Made by a program: the position numbers and the translations under genes
The notes under the pieces: model-generated
What the model saw: only the letters and a program-made list of their open reading frames with translations
The model's database searches: none
What the model was told of the DNA's origin: nothing
In this document: positions 1-8,589 of the stretch, piece by piece
Layout: the number at the start of each line of letters is the position of its first letter
Position numbering within the stretch: the stretch's first letter is position 1
Source of the DNA: Verrucomicrobiales bacterium
Lineage (GTDB): Bacteria > Verrucomicrobiota > Verrucomicrobiia > Verrucomicrobiales > V1-33
Assembly: GCA_018003315.1 (NCBI GenBank)
Contig: JAGNEJ010000056.1
Location: forward strand, 1 to 33,115
DNA: 33,115 nt
Direction: 5' to 3'

Positions 1-1
1 G

Positions 2-736
2 GACAATGCGCTGACGGGAATTGCCGCCTCTTTTTCCGGTGCGCACAGCGGGGATTTTTCGCTGGTGACAGCGCCTCCGGCAACCCTCCCGTCCGGCTCC
101 TCCGCCCAGTTTACAGTCCGCTTCACGCCACAGGCGGTTGGTGCACGAAGCGCCGTGCTCTCGGTGGCCAGCAATGACGCGGATGAGAATCCCTTTTTGA
201 TTGCACTTTCCGGCACCGGGCATTCCGCGCCGACCTTTCAGGGATATGCTCTCGCCGTGAAATCCGGCCAGTCCGCCAGTGTTTACCTGGCGAAAATCCT
301 GGCCAAGGCCGCCGATGCCGACGGCGATGCGCTTTCGGTCTCGGCCGTTGGCAGTTCACAGATTGGCGGAGCCATTTCCCTGGGGCCGTCCACGCTCAAC
401 TACACCGCTCCGCAGAATGCCGCCGTGGACACGATCCCCCTCACCGTCGTCGACGCCCGCGGCGGAACCGTGACGAACAATCTCACGGTGACCGTGGTGG
501 CGGACACTGCCTTGAGCGGCAACGTGGGACACATTCAGCTCAACATCGCCCAGAATACCGCAGACCTGCTGTTCTACGGCATTCCCGGTCGTTCCTATCA
601 AATCCAGCGCTCCAGCGACCTGCAGACGTGGACGACCAGATTCACCCTTGGCGCGGACAGTCTGGGACGCATTGCGTGGACCGATCCCGGTCCGCTCCCC
701 TCCCCGTGTTTTTACCGCACCCGTCCGGTACCATGA
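2..736 (+). CDS. Choice-of-anchor D / cadherin-like surface protein, C-terminal part (5' end outside window)
   Basis: The reading frame is open from the first bases of the window, so the gene starts upstream; a GTG at 65 is only an internal codon. The first ~75 residues are an immunoglobulin-like choice-of-anchor D repeat (FTPQAVGARSAVLSVASND, then ALSGTG). A cadherin-like stretch follows (DADGDALSVSAV). The last ~55 residues have the pattern of a C-terminal domain common on verrucomicrobial secreted proteins (SYQIQRSSDLQTW, ending FYRTRPVP). This implies an exported or surface-attached protein, probably large and repetitive. No catalytic motif is visible in the part present. Its stop overlaps the start of the next gene by 4 bp (ATGA), so the two are probably co-transcribed and translationally coupled. 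Confidence 0.8.
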   Translation, partial: DNALTGIAASFSGAHSGDFSLVTAPPATLPSGSSAQFTVRFTPQAVGARSAVLSVASNDADENPFLIALSGTGHSAPTFQGYALAVKSGQSASVYLAKILAKAADADGDALSVSAVGSSQIGGAISLGPSTLNYTAPQNAAVDTIPLTVVDARGGTVTNNLTVTVVADTALSGNVGHIQLNIAQNTADLLFYGIPGRSYQIQRSSDLQTWTTRFTLGADSLGRIAWTDPGPLPSPCFYRTRPVP

Positions 737-1956
737 GCCATTGTTTCACCATGCCATGGTTGCGCTGCAGGCGGTCATTGGTCCTCCGTGCGGTCCTGGC
801 TGGTCTTGCCGTGCTGCCGCAGCCCGGAAACGCGACAACGGTTTCGTTTGAGGGGGATTGGTCGCCCAATCAGACCATCCCTGACGGTGACTCCAACGGC
901 ATCGCTTCCAATCAGACAATCATCGCAGATTTCCGCACCATCGGCAGTGTCACGGTCCGTTTCTCCACCACTGGCGGCTGGAATGGCGACCTCTACGCCT
1001 ATCTGCTGCATGATTCCGGAAACGCCATCCTTCTCAATCGGCCCGGAAAAACCAGTGGAAATCCGGGTGGATCGGACAACGTCGGCTTCAATGTGAGTTT
1101 CGCCGACTCAGCCGCGGCGGACATTCACACCGATCCCGCCGGAAGCGCCATCGTCACAGGGTCCTGGCAGCCGGATGGACGCATTGCCGATCCTGACATT
1201 GTGCTGGACACCAGCCCGCGCACCGCCCTGCTTTCCAGTTTCAACGGATTGGACCCGGGTGGATCCTGGACGCTTTATGTGGCCGATGTCGCCTCCGGTG
1301 ACAGCGCCACCCTGACAAGCTGGGGTCTCACCATGATGCCCCCGGACATCCTCAATGTCAGCAGCGGCACCACCACCTTTTCCAACACCAAAAACGCCTA
1401 CAACGGTCCGGTCAACGTCAGCGGCGGTGCCACCTTGGAAGTCGCCGCGGCTGGCACCATGACGGCGATGACTGCCATCAACGTCAACGGCGGAACCCTG
1501 CTGCTCAGCGGCTCCGGCACCGAACGCGTCAATGACGGAAACGGGGAGGCACCGCTGGCGTTGCTCAGCGGTGGGGCGCTGCTCCTCGATGGGAGTTCGA
1601 TTACGGAAAGCTTCGGCACGCTCACCGTCACCAGCGGGGGCAAAATCGATTTCGGTTCCGGCACGGGGCGGGTGAATTTTTCCGACAGCTCGGCCCGTGC
1701 CTGGAGCGGAGTGCTTGCGGTCTGGAACTGGTCGGGCGGCAATGATCAGCTGTTTTTTGGGAACTCGTCCGGGGGTTTGACTTCTGCGCAGGCAGCCATG
1801 GTCCAGTTCTACAGCGACAACGGCCAGAACTTTCTTGGATTCGGCGGCATCCAGCCGAACGGTTCCCTGGTGCCGGTTCCGGAAATGACCGCGCTTCTTG
1901 TTCCAGGTCTGCTGCTGCCTGCCCTGTTTGCGCGACGCCGTCCGCGCTCTCCCTGA
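733..1956 (+). CDS. Exported P-domain-like protein with PEP-CTERM-type anchor
   Basis: The protein is 407 residues from the ATG at 733, which overlaps the upstream stop. This start gives a signal peptide (basic RCRR, then a hydrophobic LVLRAVLAGLAVL, cleavage near GNA-TT). Residues ~35-200 resemble the proprotein convertase P domain: IPDGDSNG, a central VTVRFSTTGGWNGDLYAYL, and a closing GSWTLYVADVASGD...LTSWGLTM. Residues ~205-370 are Gly/Ser/Thr-rich and resemble autotransporter-associated beta-strand repeats. The C-terminus has a PEP-CTERM-like sorting signal: VPVPE, a hydrophobic segment, then RRRPR. The family pattern suggests exosortase-processed surface material; no enzyme activity is indicated. 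Translational coupling with the preceding gene suggests a two-gene surface-protein unit. Confidence 0.75.
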   Translation: MSHCFTMPWLRCRRSLVLRAVLAGLAVLPQPGNATTVSFEGDWSPNQTIPDGDSNGIASNQTIIADFRTIGSVTVRFSTTGGWNGDLYAYLLHDSGNAILLNRPGKTSGNPGGSDNVGFNVSFADSAAADIHTDPAGSAIVTGSWQPDGRIADPDIVLDTSPRTALLSSFNGLDPGGSWTLYVADVASGDSATLTSWGLTMMPPDILNVSSGTTTFSNTKNAYNGPVNVSGGATLEVAAAGTMTAMTAINVNGGTLLLSGSGTERVNDGNGEAPLALLSGGALLLDGSSITESFGTLTVTSGGKIDFGSGTGRVNFSDSSARAWSGVLAVWNWSGGNDQLFFGNSSGGLTSAQAAMVQFYSDNGQNFLGFGGIQPNGSLVPVPEMTALLVPGLLLPALFARRRPRSP

Positions 1957-1981
1957 CCAGTCACCCGCCGCCGGATGCAGA

Positions 1982-4900
1982 CTATTTCAGCGTCTGCAGG
2001 TAGGCCATGAGATCGCGCAATTCCCGCGGCGTCAGCAGCGCCCCCATCGGCGGCATGGCGCTCAGGGGGCTGGTCAGGTCCTTGATTTCCGCGGTGCGAA
2101 TCTGCCGGGGCGTGGTTCCTTCAAGAATGCTGGTGTGCTCGGCATCACGGGACAGGAGGATTCCGGAAATCGTCTTTCCGTCCTCCAGGGTGGCGGTCAC
2201 GATGGCATAGCCGTCCACGATCTTGGCGGACGGCACGATCAACGATTCCAGGAGATAGGCGGCATCATGGCGGGTGGCGATGCCGTTGAGATCCGGCCCT
2301 GCCGTGCCGCCCTGGCCGCGAACGGAATGGCAGCGCAGGCATTGGGCGGTCTGGTGGTTTTGAAAAATGAGCCTGCCCGCTGCGGCATCGCCGCCGGACA
2401 GCGCCATTCGGTGCATGGCCAGCGGGTCTGCCTCACCTCCCGCCAGGGTTTCATCCCAGTGTTCCAGAATCTTGCGCCAGGGACTGCGTTTTTCATCGCG
2501 ATGCCGCACCGCTTCCATGACCTCGACCTGAATGACCGGATCCAGCGTGCCTGCGGCCAGACTTTGTCCGAGTTCCAGCAGTTTTTTTTCCGCCTCACTG
2601 GACCGCAGGTGCGCCAGGGCGGTGACCGCCGCCTGCTTTTCCATGGGCGATCCGGCAATGAGCGCATCCTGCACCAGGGCGAGGGCGCTGGCGGGTTGCC
2701 GTTTCATCAACAGGCCGCGCGCCTCCATGCGCAGAGGCGGGGGCGAGTTCCGCGAAGCGAGGATAAACCGGCAGGCGTCGTCCAACTGGGCTTCCGCAGG
2801 CTGTCCGCGGACACCCAGCGTTTTCAGGCAGTCCAGCCGCAGGCTTTCGCCCAGCGACTCGTCTTTTGCCAGCTTCAGCAAATTGTCAGGTGATTTTTCC
2901 GCTCCGAATTTCGTTTCTACCTCGCGCGCCTTTGCCAGCACGGGACCTTTCGCAGACTGGATCAATGCCGGCAAATGCCGTTGAATCGCAGGACGTGCCA
3001 GCCCGGCTGCGCGCGCAGGCAGTGGCAGCCAGCGGCCCCAGACATCGTCGCGCGGTGGCGGTTCGTTCCAGGTGGCCAGGGCTTCCAAAGCAAGCAGGCG
3101 AAACGTGTCGGGCACACCGCTTTCCGGTGGCAGCGCGGCAAAGGCTGCCACGCATTCGGCCTGTTCCGCACCGCCGATCCTGCGGTTTGCCTCGATGGCC
3201 CGGCGCAGCACGCCATCGTGGCGCAGCCCCTCCGGAAATTCCGTGCGGTCGAGCAGCGCAGCCGCTGCGGGGAGTGCCGCGACAATTTGCAGATCGTAAA
3301 TTGCACGGACAGCCTCTGCGATGACTTGCGGATCGACATCGGTTAGGAATTCCGCCAACTCCGGTGCGACCAGCTTGCGCAGCGCAAGCACCGCGGCGAT
3401 CCGTGCGGAGCGGGACGGGTGAGTTTTGCCTTTGGCGGCGAGGTCCGCGGCGGTGGCGCAGCCTGCCAGGCCCATGACCACGGCGTGGCGCAAAAAGGCA
3501 TCTTTATCCGCCGTTTCACCGGCAAGGTCCAGCAGCGGATCCACCGCATCGCGGAGCGGCACCCGCGACAACGCCAGCGCCGCAGCCATGCGGACACGGA
3601 TGGAGGGGTCGTGCAGGGCTGCGGCCAGCCGGGGCGCGGCGGGCGCATGCCGGGCGTCACCGAGAAGCCTGGCCGCCTGCGCTCGCATTTCCGCGTCTTC
3701 ATCTTCAAGAAACCCGGTCACCTCGGTGAGCAGCACCGGCCGGTTGCGCGCCATGATGCCGACAGCCCACAGGGCATGGATGCGTCCCGTCAGGGTTTCC
3801 GCCTTCCGCGCCGCAGCCAGCAGGCGCTCCAGCACTTCGGATGCCTTTTTTCCAGCCAGGGCAAACTGGGCCTTCATCCGGATGCGCCGGTCCGCATGAT
3901 CCAGCAGTCGGCAGAGTTCCCTGGCATCAAATTTCGAAAAATCGGCGGGTGCCAGTTTCCTGACTTCTTCCACCGCCGGAAGCTGGCGCGACTCCGGATG
4001 CGCCAGGCTGTAAATGCGTCCGGCGTCATTGGCCTCCCAGGCATTCCCCCAGTCGGCAACATACAGCCGCCCGTCATAACCAAAAGCCACGTCGGCCACG
4101 CCGGCTCCGGTGTCGAAGACATGTGCACCGTCCACTTTGAAGCCGGCGCCATCCGGCAGGCATCGAAAAGCCAGGATGGATCCGTTGCCCCCGCCGCGGA
4201 AATCGCACATGAAAAAATGCCCACGGTATTTTTCGGGCAGCCCAACGCCCGGATAGCTGGCCAGACCGCTCGGGCCGGCACCCAGATGCGCCAGGGGCGG
4301 GAGGATCCAGGCCGGATAAGAAACGTCGTCGGCCGCAGGGCGCAATTTCCACATGTTTTCCCGCATCCAGGGCCCGCGGTGCGGCAGGTCCTGCACGCTC
4401 ATTTCCCAGCCATATTCACCGCCCTCAACGATGCATTCAATGCGTGCCTTGTCTCCGGCGTCGCAATTGTTGTCGCCGGTGAAGAGGTTGCCGAAATCAT
4501 CGAAGGCCAATTCTTGGGGATTGCGCAGACCGCGGGCGTAAAGCTCCAGGTCGCTGCCGTCCGGCCAGCAGCGAAACACCCCGCCGGTGTCGGCTCCGGA
4601 AAGAGTCCGCCCTTCCTTCGTCCTGACATGAAATCCGCGGTCGCCCGCCGAAAAGTAAATGCGTCCGTCCATGCCCAGCGCCAACCCGTGCAGGTCATGG
4701 CCGAAAAAGGAGGCGCGGATTCCAAACCCGGTGACCAGGACGGTGCGGCGGTCGGCGCGCAGGTCACGGTCGGTGTCTTCCAGCAGCCAGAGACTGGGAA
4801 TGCAGGTGAACCAGACCTTACCGTCCCAGGTTAGGACCCCCGCCGCGGGACCGTCCAGCGGCTGGTTGAACCCGTTGGCGAACTCGCTGCGCCGGTCCGC

Positions 4901-5377
4901 GATGCCGTCGCTGTTTACATCGACGAGGCAGGCGAGGCCGTCGGAAAATTTGGTCAGGTAGGATTTCCGTCCCTCGGGAGGAGGACCGAACAGCTCCTTT
5001 CTGGTCGCGATGTCCTCGTCCAGTTCGCCGGAATCGAGCCACTGCTGCAGCGTGCGCCCGCGTTCCTCCAGGGTGAACGTCCGCAGGTCGTCCAGCACCC
5101 GCCGCTCCCTGCCGCGGTTCTGGGAAATGCCCCGCCGCTCATAACGATCCGTTTCCGCGACAAAGACTCGGCCGTGTTCATCCACATCCAGCGCCACGGG
5201 ATGTCGCACCAGCGGCCCCTTGGCCACCTCCGCCCGTTCCAGTCGCAGGGCGTTCGGAGCAGCGGGAACGGCCTCGGATGGTCCATCGCCGTGGGCAGCG
5301 GCGGTTTTGTCAGGGGACTGACCGGAAGCCGATGTGACAGCCGTGAGCAGCAGCAGAAATTGGCGGGTTTTGTTCAT
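1982..5377 (-). CDS. PVC-type haem-binding protein: beta-propeller dehydrogenase-like domain, HEAT repeats, cytochrome c
   Basis: The 1131-residue exported protein has a signal peptide (MNKTRQFLLLLTAVTSASG). Residues ~40-450 form a six-bladed propeller-like domain of the membrane-bound dehydrogenase/sugar dehydrogenase type (for example VDEHGRVFVAET, ARGLRNPQELAFDDFGNLF, YGWEM). Residues ~480-960 contain alanine/leucine-rich HEAT-like repeats. The C-terminal domain is a cytochrome c of the planctomycete/verrucomicrobial putative haem-binding class, with CLRCH at ~1012-1016 and a candidate axial Met in SAMPPMGALL near 1108. Members of this class are periplasmic and presumed to oxidise sugars or alcohols and pass electrons on; the substrate cannot be told from sequence. 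It lies 17 bp downstream of the parvulin gene on the same strand, which suggests an operon. Confidence 0.88.
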   Translation of the reverse strand: MNKTRQFLLLLTAVTSASGQSPDKTAAAHGDGPSEAVPAAPNALRLERAEVAKGPLVRHPVALDVDEHGRVFVAETDRYERRGISQNRGRERRVLDDLRTFTLEERGRTLQQWLDSGELDEDIATRKELFGPPPEGRKSYLTKFSDGLACLVDVNSDGIADRRSEFANGFNQPLDGPAAGVLTWDGKVWFTCIPSLWLLEDTDRDLRADRRTVLVTGFGIRASFFGHDLHGLALGMDGRIYFSAGDRGFHVRTKEGRTLSGADTGGVFRCWPDGSDLELYARGLRNPQELAFDDFGNLFTGDNNCDAGDKARIECIVEGGEYGWEMSVQDLPHRGPWMRENMWKLRPAADDVSYPAWILPPLAHLGAGPSGLASYPGVGLPEKYRGHFFMCDFRGGGNGSILAFRCLPDGAGFKVDGAHVFDTGAGVADVAFGYDGRLYVADWGNAWEANDAGRIYSLAHPESRQLPAVEEVRKLAPADFSKFDARELCRLLDHADRRIRMKAQFALAGKKASEVLERLLAAARKAETLTGRIHALWAVGIMARNRPVLLTEVTGFLEDEDAEMRAQAARLLGDARHAPAAPRLAAALHDPSIRVRMAAALALSRVPLRDAVDPLLDLAGETADKDAFLRHAVVMGLAGCATAADLAAKGKTHPSRSARIAAVLALRKLVAPELAEFLTDVDPQVIAEAVRAIYDLQIVAALPAAAALLDRTEFPEGLRHDGVLRRAIEANRRIGGAEQAECVAAFAALPPESGVPDTFRLLALEALATWNEPPPRDDVWGRWLPLPARAAGLARPAIQRHLPALIQSAKGPVLAKAREVETKFGAEKSPDNLLKLAKDESLGESLRLDCLKTLGVRGQPAEAQLDDACRFILASRNSPPPLRMEARGLLMKRQPASALALVQDALIAGSPMEKQAAVTALAHLRSSEAEKKLLELGQSLAAGTLDPVIQVEVMEAVRHRDEKRSPWRKILEHWDETLAGGEADPLAMHRMALSGGDAAAGRLIFQNHQTAQCLRCHSVRGQGGTAGPDLNGIATRHDAAYLLESLIVPSAKIVDGYAIVTATLEDGKTISGILLSRDAEHTSILEGTTPRQIRTAEIKDLTSPLSAMPPMGALLTPRELRDLMAYLQTLK

Positions 5378-5394
5378 GGGAAATGACCCGCGGA

Positions 5395-6273
5395 TCAGGC
5401 ATCGCCGTTCGGTCCGACCTGTTCGATCTTGGCGCGGCTTTTGAGATCATTCACCAGAGCCCGGGTGATCTGCTGTTTCTTTTCCGTCCGGTAAAGCTCC
5501 AGCACCTCCTGGGCGACTTCTTCATGCGGTTTGAGCTCCCGTTCCTCGCGCCCGATGATTTTTGCCAGGTGGAAACCCCAGTGGCTGGCAAACACGGGAC
5601 TCAACTCACCAGTCTCCAGTGAAAAGGCAATGAAATCGAATTCCTCCATGAATTCGCCCCGCTTGAAATATCCGAGGTCCACCAGTTTGTCCTCCTTGTC
5701 CGTGTGCTCCAGGGCGAGTTGCTCGAAATCCTCTCCCGCCCGGGCCCGCTTCCGCAGGCTGCGCAGCAGTTGGTAGGTGGTCTCGCGGTCCTCCACTTTC
5801 TCCACTCGTTTGAAAATGTGCAGCGCCCGCACCCGCTCGTCTGTCAGGAAATGCTCCGCATGTTTCCGGTGAAAGGCGCGCAGGGTTTCCTCATCCGGCG
5901 TCAGGTCCGCACCCCATTCCTCTGCCAGCAGTTTGTCGAGCCGCAGGCCGCTGAGCACGTCCTGTCGCAGCAGCGGATCGTCCAGAGCTGTCACGCCGAG
6001 TCGCTCGCACAGCGCCGCAGCTCCGCCTGCTTCCTCTGCGATCTTTGCCAGTGCCGACGTCACCTCCGCCTCTTCCACTGCGGGATGCCGCCGTTCCGCC
6101 TCCTGATTCAGCAGCACCCGGGCAATCACGTTTTCCCTGGCGTAATCACGAAACTCCGGGTCCCGCTCGCAGCACGAAACCGCCCCCATCCGTTCATGCT
6201 GCGCCTTGATCACCTGGAATTCCTCCTCCAGCAGCGCGTCGGGAATCGGTTCGTCGTTGATGCAAAGAGGCAT
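5395..6273 (-). CDS. Parvulin-type peptidyl-prolyl cis-trans isomerase
   Basis: The start is set at the ATG at 6273 (MPLCINDEPIPDALLEEEF), giving 292 residues; the frame stays open upstream, but that extension is poor in family character. Residues ~1-140 are a helical SurA/NifM-like chaperone segment. Residues ~150-255 form the rotamase domain, with the parvulin signature VRALHIF, a long helix, LGYFKRGEFMEEFDFIAFSLETGE split over that stretch, and a closing GFHLAKI. There is no signal peptide or transmembrane segment, so a cytoplasmic location is inferred, unlike SurA or PrsA. It precedes the PVC cytochrome gene by 17 bp and may help fold or mature that exported product, though the missing signal peptide argues against a direct periplasmic role. 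Confidence 0.85.
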   Translation of the reverse strand: MPLCINDEPIPDALLEEEFQVIKAQHERMGAVSCCERDPEFRDYARENVIARVLLNQEAERRHPAVEEAEVTSALAKIAEEAGGAAALCERLGVTALDDPLLRQDVLSGLRLDKLLAEEWGADLTPDEETLRAFHRKHAEHFLTDERVRALHIFKRVEKVEDRETTYQLLRSLRKRARAGEDFEQLALEHTDKEDKLVDLGYFKRGEFMEEFDFIAFSLETGELSPVFASHWGFHLAKIIGREERELKPHEEVAQEVLELYRTEKKQQITRALVNDLKSRAKIEQVGPNGDA

Positions 6274-6289
6274 GGCGCAAAGTAATGAT

Positions 6290-6477
6290 TCAGTGCCGGA
6301 AAAACCGGCACGGGGTGACCTCATCGCCCCACTGGGAATGCTCCGCAAGCATCTTCCCGCCCGCTTTCCAGGCAAGCCCCGTCAGCGGACAGTGCGCAGG
6401 GGCACCAAGGCGAACAACGGCGGCCGGCTGCCCGATGCCGCACTGCACCGACGCCCAGCACGCAGGACAGAATTTCG
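6290..6477 (-). pseudogene. Possible C-terminal remnant of an unidentified gene, cut at repeat copy 1
   Basis: On the minus strand the frame is open from inside repeat copy 1 and ends with a TGA 14 bp before the parvulin start. The ~61 residues after the repeat include KFCPACWASVQCG, GAPAHCPLTGLAWK and EHSQWGDEVTPC, with four to five cysteines. They look more like a real protein tail than chance reading. No start codon lies between the repeat and this stretch, so if genuine it has lost its 5' part at the repeat boundary. I do not recognise the family. Its position directly upstream of ppiC suggests it was once the first gene of that operon. Confidence 0.35.
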
Positions 6478-6550
6478 TCTGCCAGGAAATTGCTTCTGAG
6501 GGGTGCGAGTCGCGTTGAGCCGGGACGTGGAGCGGAGACGGGGTGTGAGG
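6478..6550 (+). repeat. 73-bp dispersed repeat, copy 1
   Basis: This is one of three gap-free copies of a 73-bp unit beginning TCTGYCAGGAAATTGCTT and ending GGGGYGTGAGG. It matches copy 2 at 69 of 73 positions and copy 3 at 67 of 73 by hand alignment. All three copies point the same way. This copy lies between the stop of the DUF4091 gene (6559) and the possible gene remnant at 6290-6477. No long internal hairpin and no coding capacity of its own were seen. Confidence 0.9.
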
Positions 6551-6558
6551 CGGCTGCC

Positions 6559-8304
6559 TCATTGTCCGGCAGACGCCGTTTTTGCGGACGGTTTCAAAAT
6601 CTTCTCCATCGCCTTTTGAATCCATTCCTGGTTCTTCGGGAAGTCTGCGTAGGTCTTCAACTCGGCGAGCATCGCGTCGTCCGGCTTGATGCCCGCGCTT
6701 TGCAAAATGGCGTAATCCTGCAACGCCTCCGCGAAAATTTCCCAGCGCGTCGAATCCATCGGTTGACCATCCGGCCCCGGATACACCACAAACGGATCGC
6801 CCCAGGGAATGCCGGGCCAGGCCGCCGCCGAGCCGTCGTTGAAGGGATCGGACATTTCCTCGCTTTCGATCTTGTGCCAGTAGTTGAAACCCCAGTGGAG
6901 AAAGCCGCGCGCACCGAGTTTGTAAAACAACATCCCGCTCATGCGAATTTTCGACAGTGGCGTATCCATGAACCGGTTCAGCCATTTGTCCTGCGGTGTG
7001 CAGCAGTAATAAACCCAGTGCGGGATTTTTTCGTCAATGTAGGCCTGCGCCGAACTGACAAGGGGAATCGGAATATCGGTCAAACCCTCGCGTCCATATT
7101 CCACATGGCTGAGGGCATCCATCACTTTGCCTTTCATCCACGGCGCCAGGTCGCGCAAGACCTGTCGGGCACGCTTGTAATTGACCAGATGCTGGCCGTC
7201 ACTCGGCTCGTCGGACAAATGAAAGTAGGAGTCGGGCAATAAATTTTCCTGATCGAGAAACGCTTTGAATTTCGGGAGAAATTGTTTCAGAAAATTCAGG
7301 TAAGTGTCCGAGAAGGCGTCCGTGTCCGGGGGCCACAGCATCACGTAATTTCCCCCTTTTTTGGTGTAAAGACGCATCGGGTTGTTCACGCCCCAGTAAA
7401 TCCACAGGTGCGGCCATTCGAATTTCTTGAAGCCGATTTGGCGGCACAGGTCCGTGAAACGCTTCACCAGCGCCCAGTCGAATTCATATTTTCCCGCAGC
7501 GGGTTCGTTGATGGTGAGCAACTGGCACGGGCGCTTGAAGGTTTCGCGGCGGTTGAAAAACACCGGCACGTAAACCACATCCGAACCGTGCGCCAACATG
7601 TTCTCCAACTGCGCCTTCGTGATGTCCCACCAGCGTTGGTCTTCAAACATCCCGGTTTTGTAATAGTCCCACGTCGCCTCACCGCGCCACCAGTGAATGA
7701 CGGGAAAATCTTTGCGCGGCTGCACGACCAGTTCCGCAATGTCCAAATGCACGGGCAACTCGACGGATTTGGAACCGGACAGCACGGAGAGTTTGACCTT
7801 GAACTCGCGCGGCCCCGGCTGGGCGTTGGCGGGAATGTTCAGCGTGATCCAGAAGGAGCGGCTTTCATTCGGGCCAATCGAATTCACCTTGGTCAACGGC
7901 CAGAGCGGATCCGGCACCAGACCGGGCAAATGCTCCACACCATCCAATTCATCCATCGGTGTGTGCGGCGTGAAATGGAGGATGGGCACCAAACCGACGT
8001 AACGAATCTGCGGCTTGAGATCGTCCGCTCCAAGAATCTGGCATTCGGCATTAAGCGCATCGGTGCGACGGTTTTTCAAACAGACCTGAAAGGAGATGCG
8101 GCTGTGGCGCGCGGCCAGCAGATGAAGATTGGTGGAACCCGGTTCGGTGCGGGGAAAGACACGTTGGAGCGGGCTTTCCAGCCAGAAGGCAATGTTGCCG
8201 TGATTTTTCGCATCCGTTTCGATCACCAGCGGGTTGGCCAAAGCCTTGTTAGCAAAAAGCAAGGCCACCAAAAGACCCAAAGCGAGGGTTGCTATCGTTC
8301 GCAT
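6559..8304 (-). CDS. Exported DUF4091 / glycoside-hydrolase-like protein
   Basis: The protein has 581 residues from the ATG at 8304, chosen because it gives a clean signal peptide (MRTIATLALGLLVALLFANKALA, cleaved before NP). The frame continues upstream through repeat copy 2 into a serA remnant, but that extension is not part of this gene. The N-terminal ~200 residues are beta-rich (FWITLNIPANAQPGPREF). The remainder has the TIM-barrel pattern of DUF4091, related to GH123: KFEWPHLWIYW, a DEP motif near residue 364 (FHLSDEPSDG), FLHWGFNYW and WEIFAEALQDYAIL. The Asp-Glu pair fits substrate-assisted hexosaminidase-like chemistry, but the substrate is unknown. The gene is bracketed by direct repeat copies 1 and 2, with the start 8 bp from copy 2 and no convincing Shine-Dalgarno sequence. 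Confidence 0.85.
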   Translation of the reverse strand: MRTIATLALGLLVALLFANKALANPLVIETDAKNHGNIAFWLESPLQRVFPRTEPGSTNLHLLAARHSRISFQVCLKNRRTDALNAECQILGADDLKPQIRYVGLVPILHFTPHTPMDELDGVEHLPGLVPDPLWPLTKVNSIGPNESRSFWITLNIPANAQPGPREFKVKLSVLSGSKSVELPVHLDIAELVVQPRKDFPVIHWWRGEATWDYYKTGMFEDQRWWDITKAQLENMLAHGSDVVYVPVFFNRRETFKRPCQLLTINEPAAGKYEFDWALVKRFTDLCRQIGFKKFEWPHLWIYWGVNNPMRLYTKKGGNYVMLWPPDTDAFSDTYLNFLKQFLPKFKAFLDQENLLPDSYFHLSDEPSDGQHLVNYKRARQVLRDLAPWMKGKVMDALSHVEYGREGLTDIPIPLVSSAQAYIDEKIPHWVYYCCTPQDKWLNRFMDTPLSKIRMSGMLFYKLGARGFLHWGFNYWHKIESEEMSDPFNDGSAAAWPGIPWGDPFVVYPGPDGQPMDSTRWEIFAEALQDYAILQSAGIKPDDAMLAELKTYADFPKNQEWIQKAMEKILKPSAKTASAGQ

Positions 8305-8311
8305 TCGTCTG

Positions 8312-8384
8312 TCTGCCAGGAAATTGCTTCTGAGGGGTGCGAGTCGGGTTGAGCCTGGACGTGGAGCGGAAACGGGGCGTGAGG
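8312..8384 (+). repeat. 73-bp dispersed repeat, copy 2
   Basis: This is the second gap-free copy of the 73-bp unit, with 69/73 identity to copy 1 and 66/73 to copy 3. Similarity to copy 3 runs a few bases further right (GGGGCTGGCA against GGGTCTGGCA). It lies immediately upstream of the DUF4091 start on the minus strand and directly against the truncation point of the serA remnant. Confidence 0.9.
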
Positions 8385-8387
8385 GGG

Positions 8388-8589
8388 GCTGGCATGCGCC
8401 TGGGGGAGTTGCCGCGCAAAGGAATGTTCCGCCGTGGAGATCGTGTTGCCCCCGGGGGATGTTCATCGCGATGACCCCGTGCCGGTTCGCCGCCGGAAGG
8501 TCGATGTTGTCCACTCCCGCTGTGGCGCACAGTTCTTCGATTCCACGCTCAGCAATCGAATCCGCGACAAGGACTTTCTGTTTTTTCAT
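8388..8589 (-). pseudogene. serA: serA (D-3-phosphoglycerate dehydrogenase) N-terminal remnant, frameshifted and internally deleted
   Basis: Reading from the ATG at 8589, the translation starts like SerA (MKKQKVLVADSIAERGIEEL). It then jumps straight to the segment normally about 70 residues later (AGVDNIDLPAANRHGVIAMN). A frameshift in the G-run near 8450 follows. In the shifted frame the family motif GGNTISTAEHSFA is present, another short deletion follows, then RQLPQAHAS, and the similarity stops where repeat copy 2 begins. The nucleotide-binding and catalytic parts are missing, so no enzyme can be made. An intact serA is presumably elsewhere. Automatic gene calling would fuse this remnant to the DUF4091 gene, because the frame is open through the repeat. 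Confidence 0.85.

Noticed and set aside
1898-4834. Long plus-strand frames opposite the PVC cytochrome gene
   Set aside because: They are antisense shadows of a GC-rich gene with clear family motifs on the minus strand.
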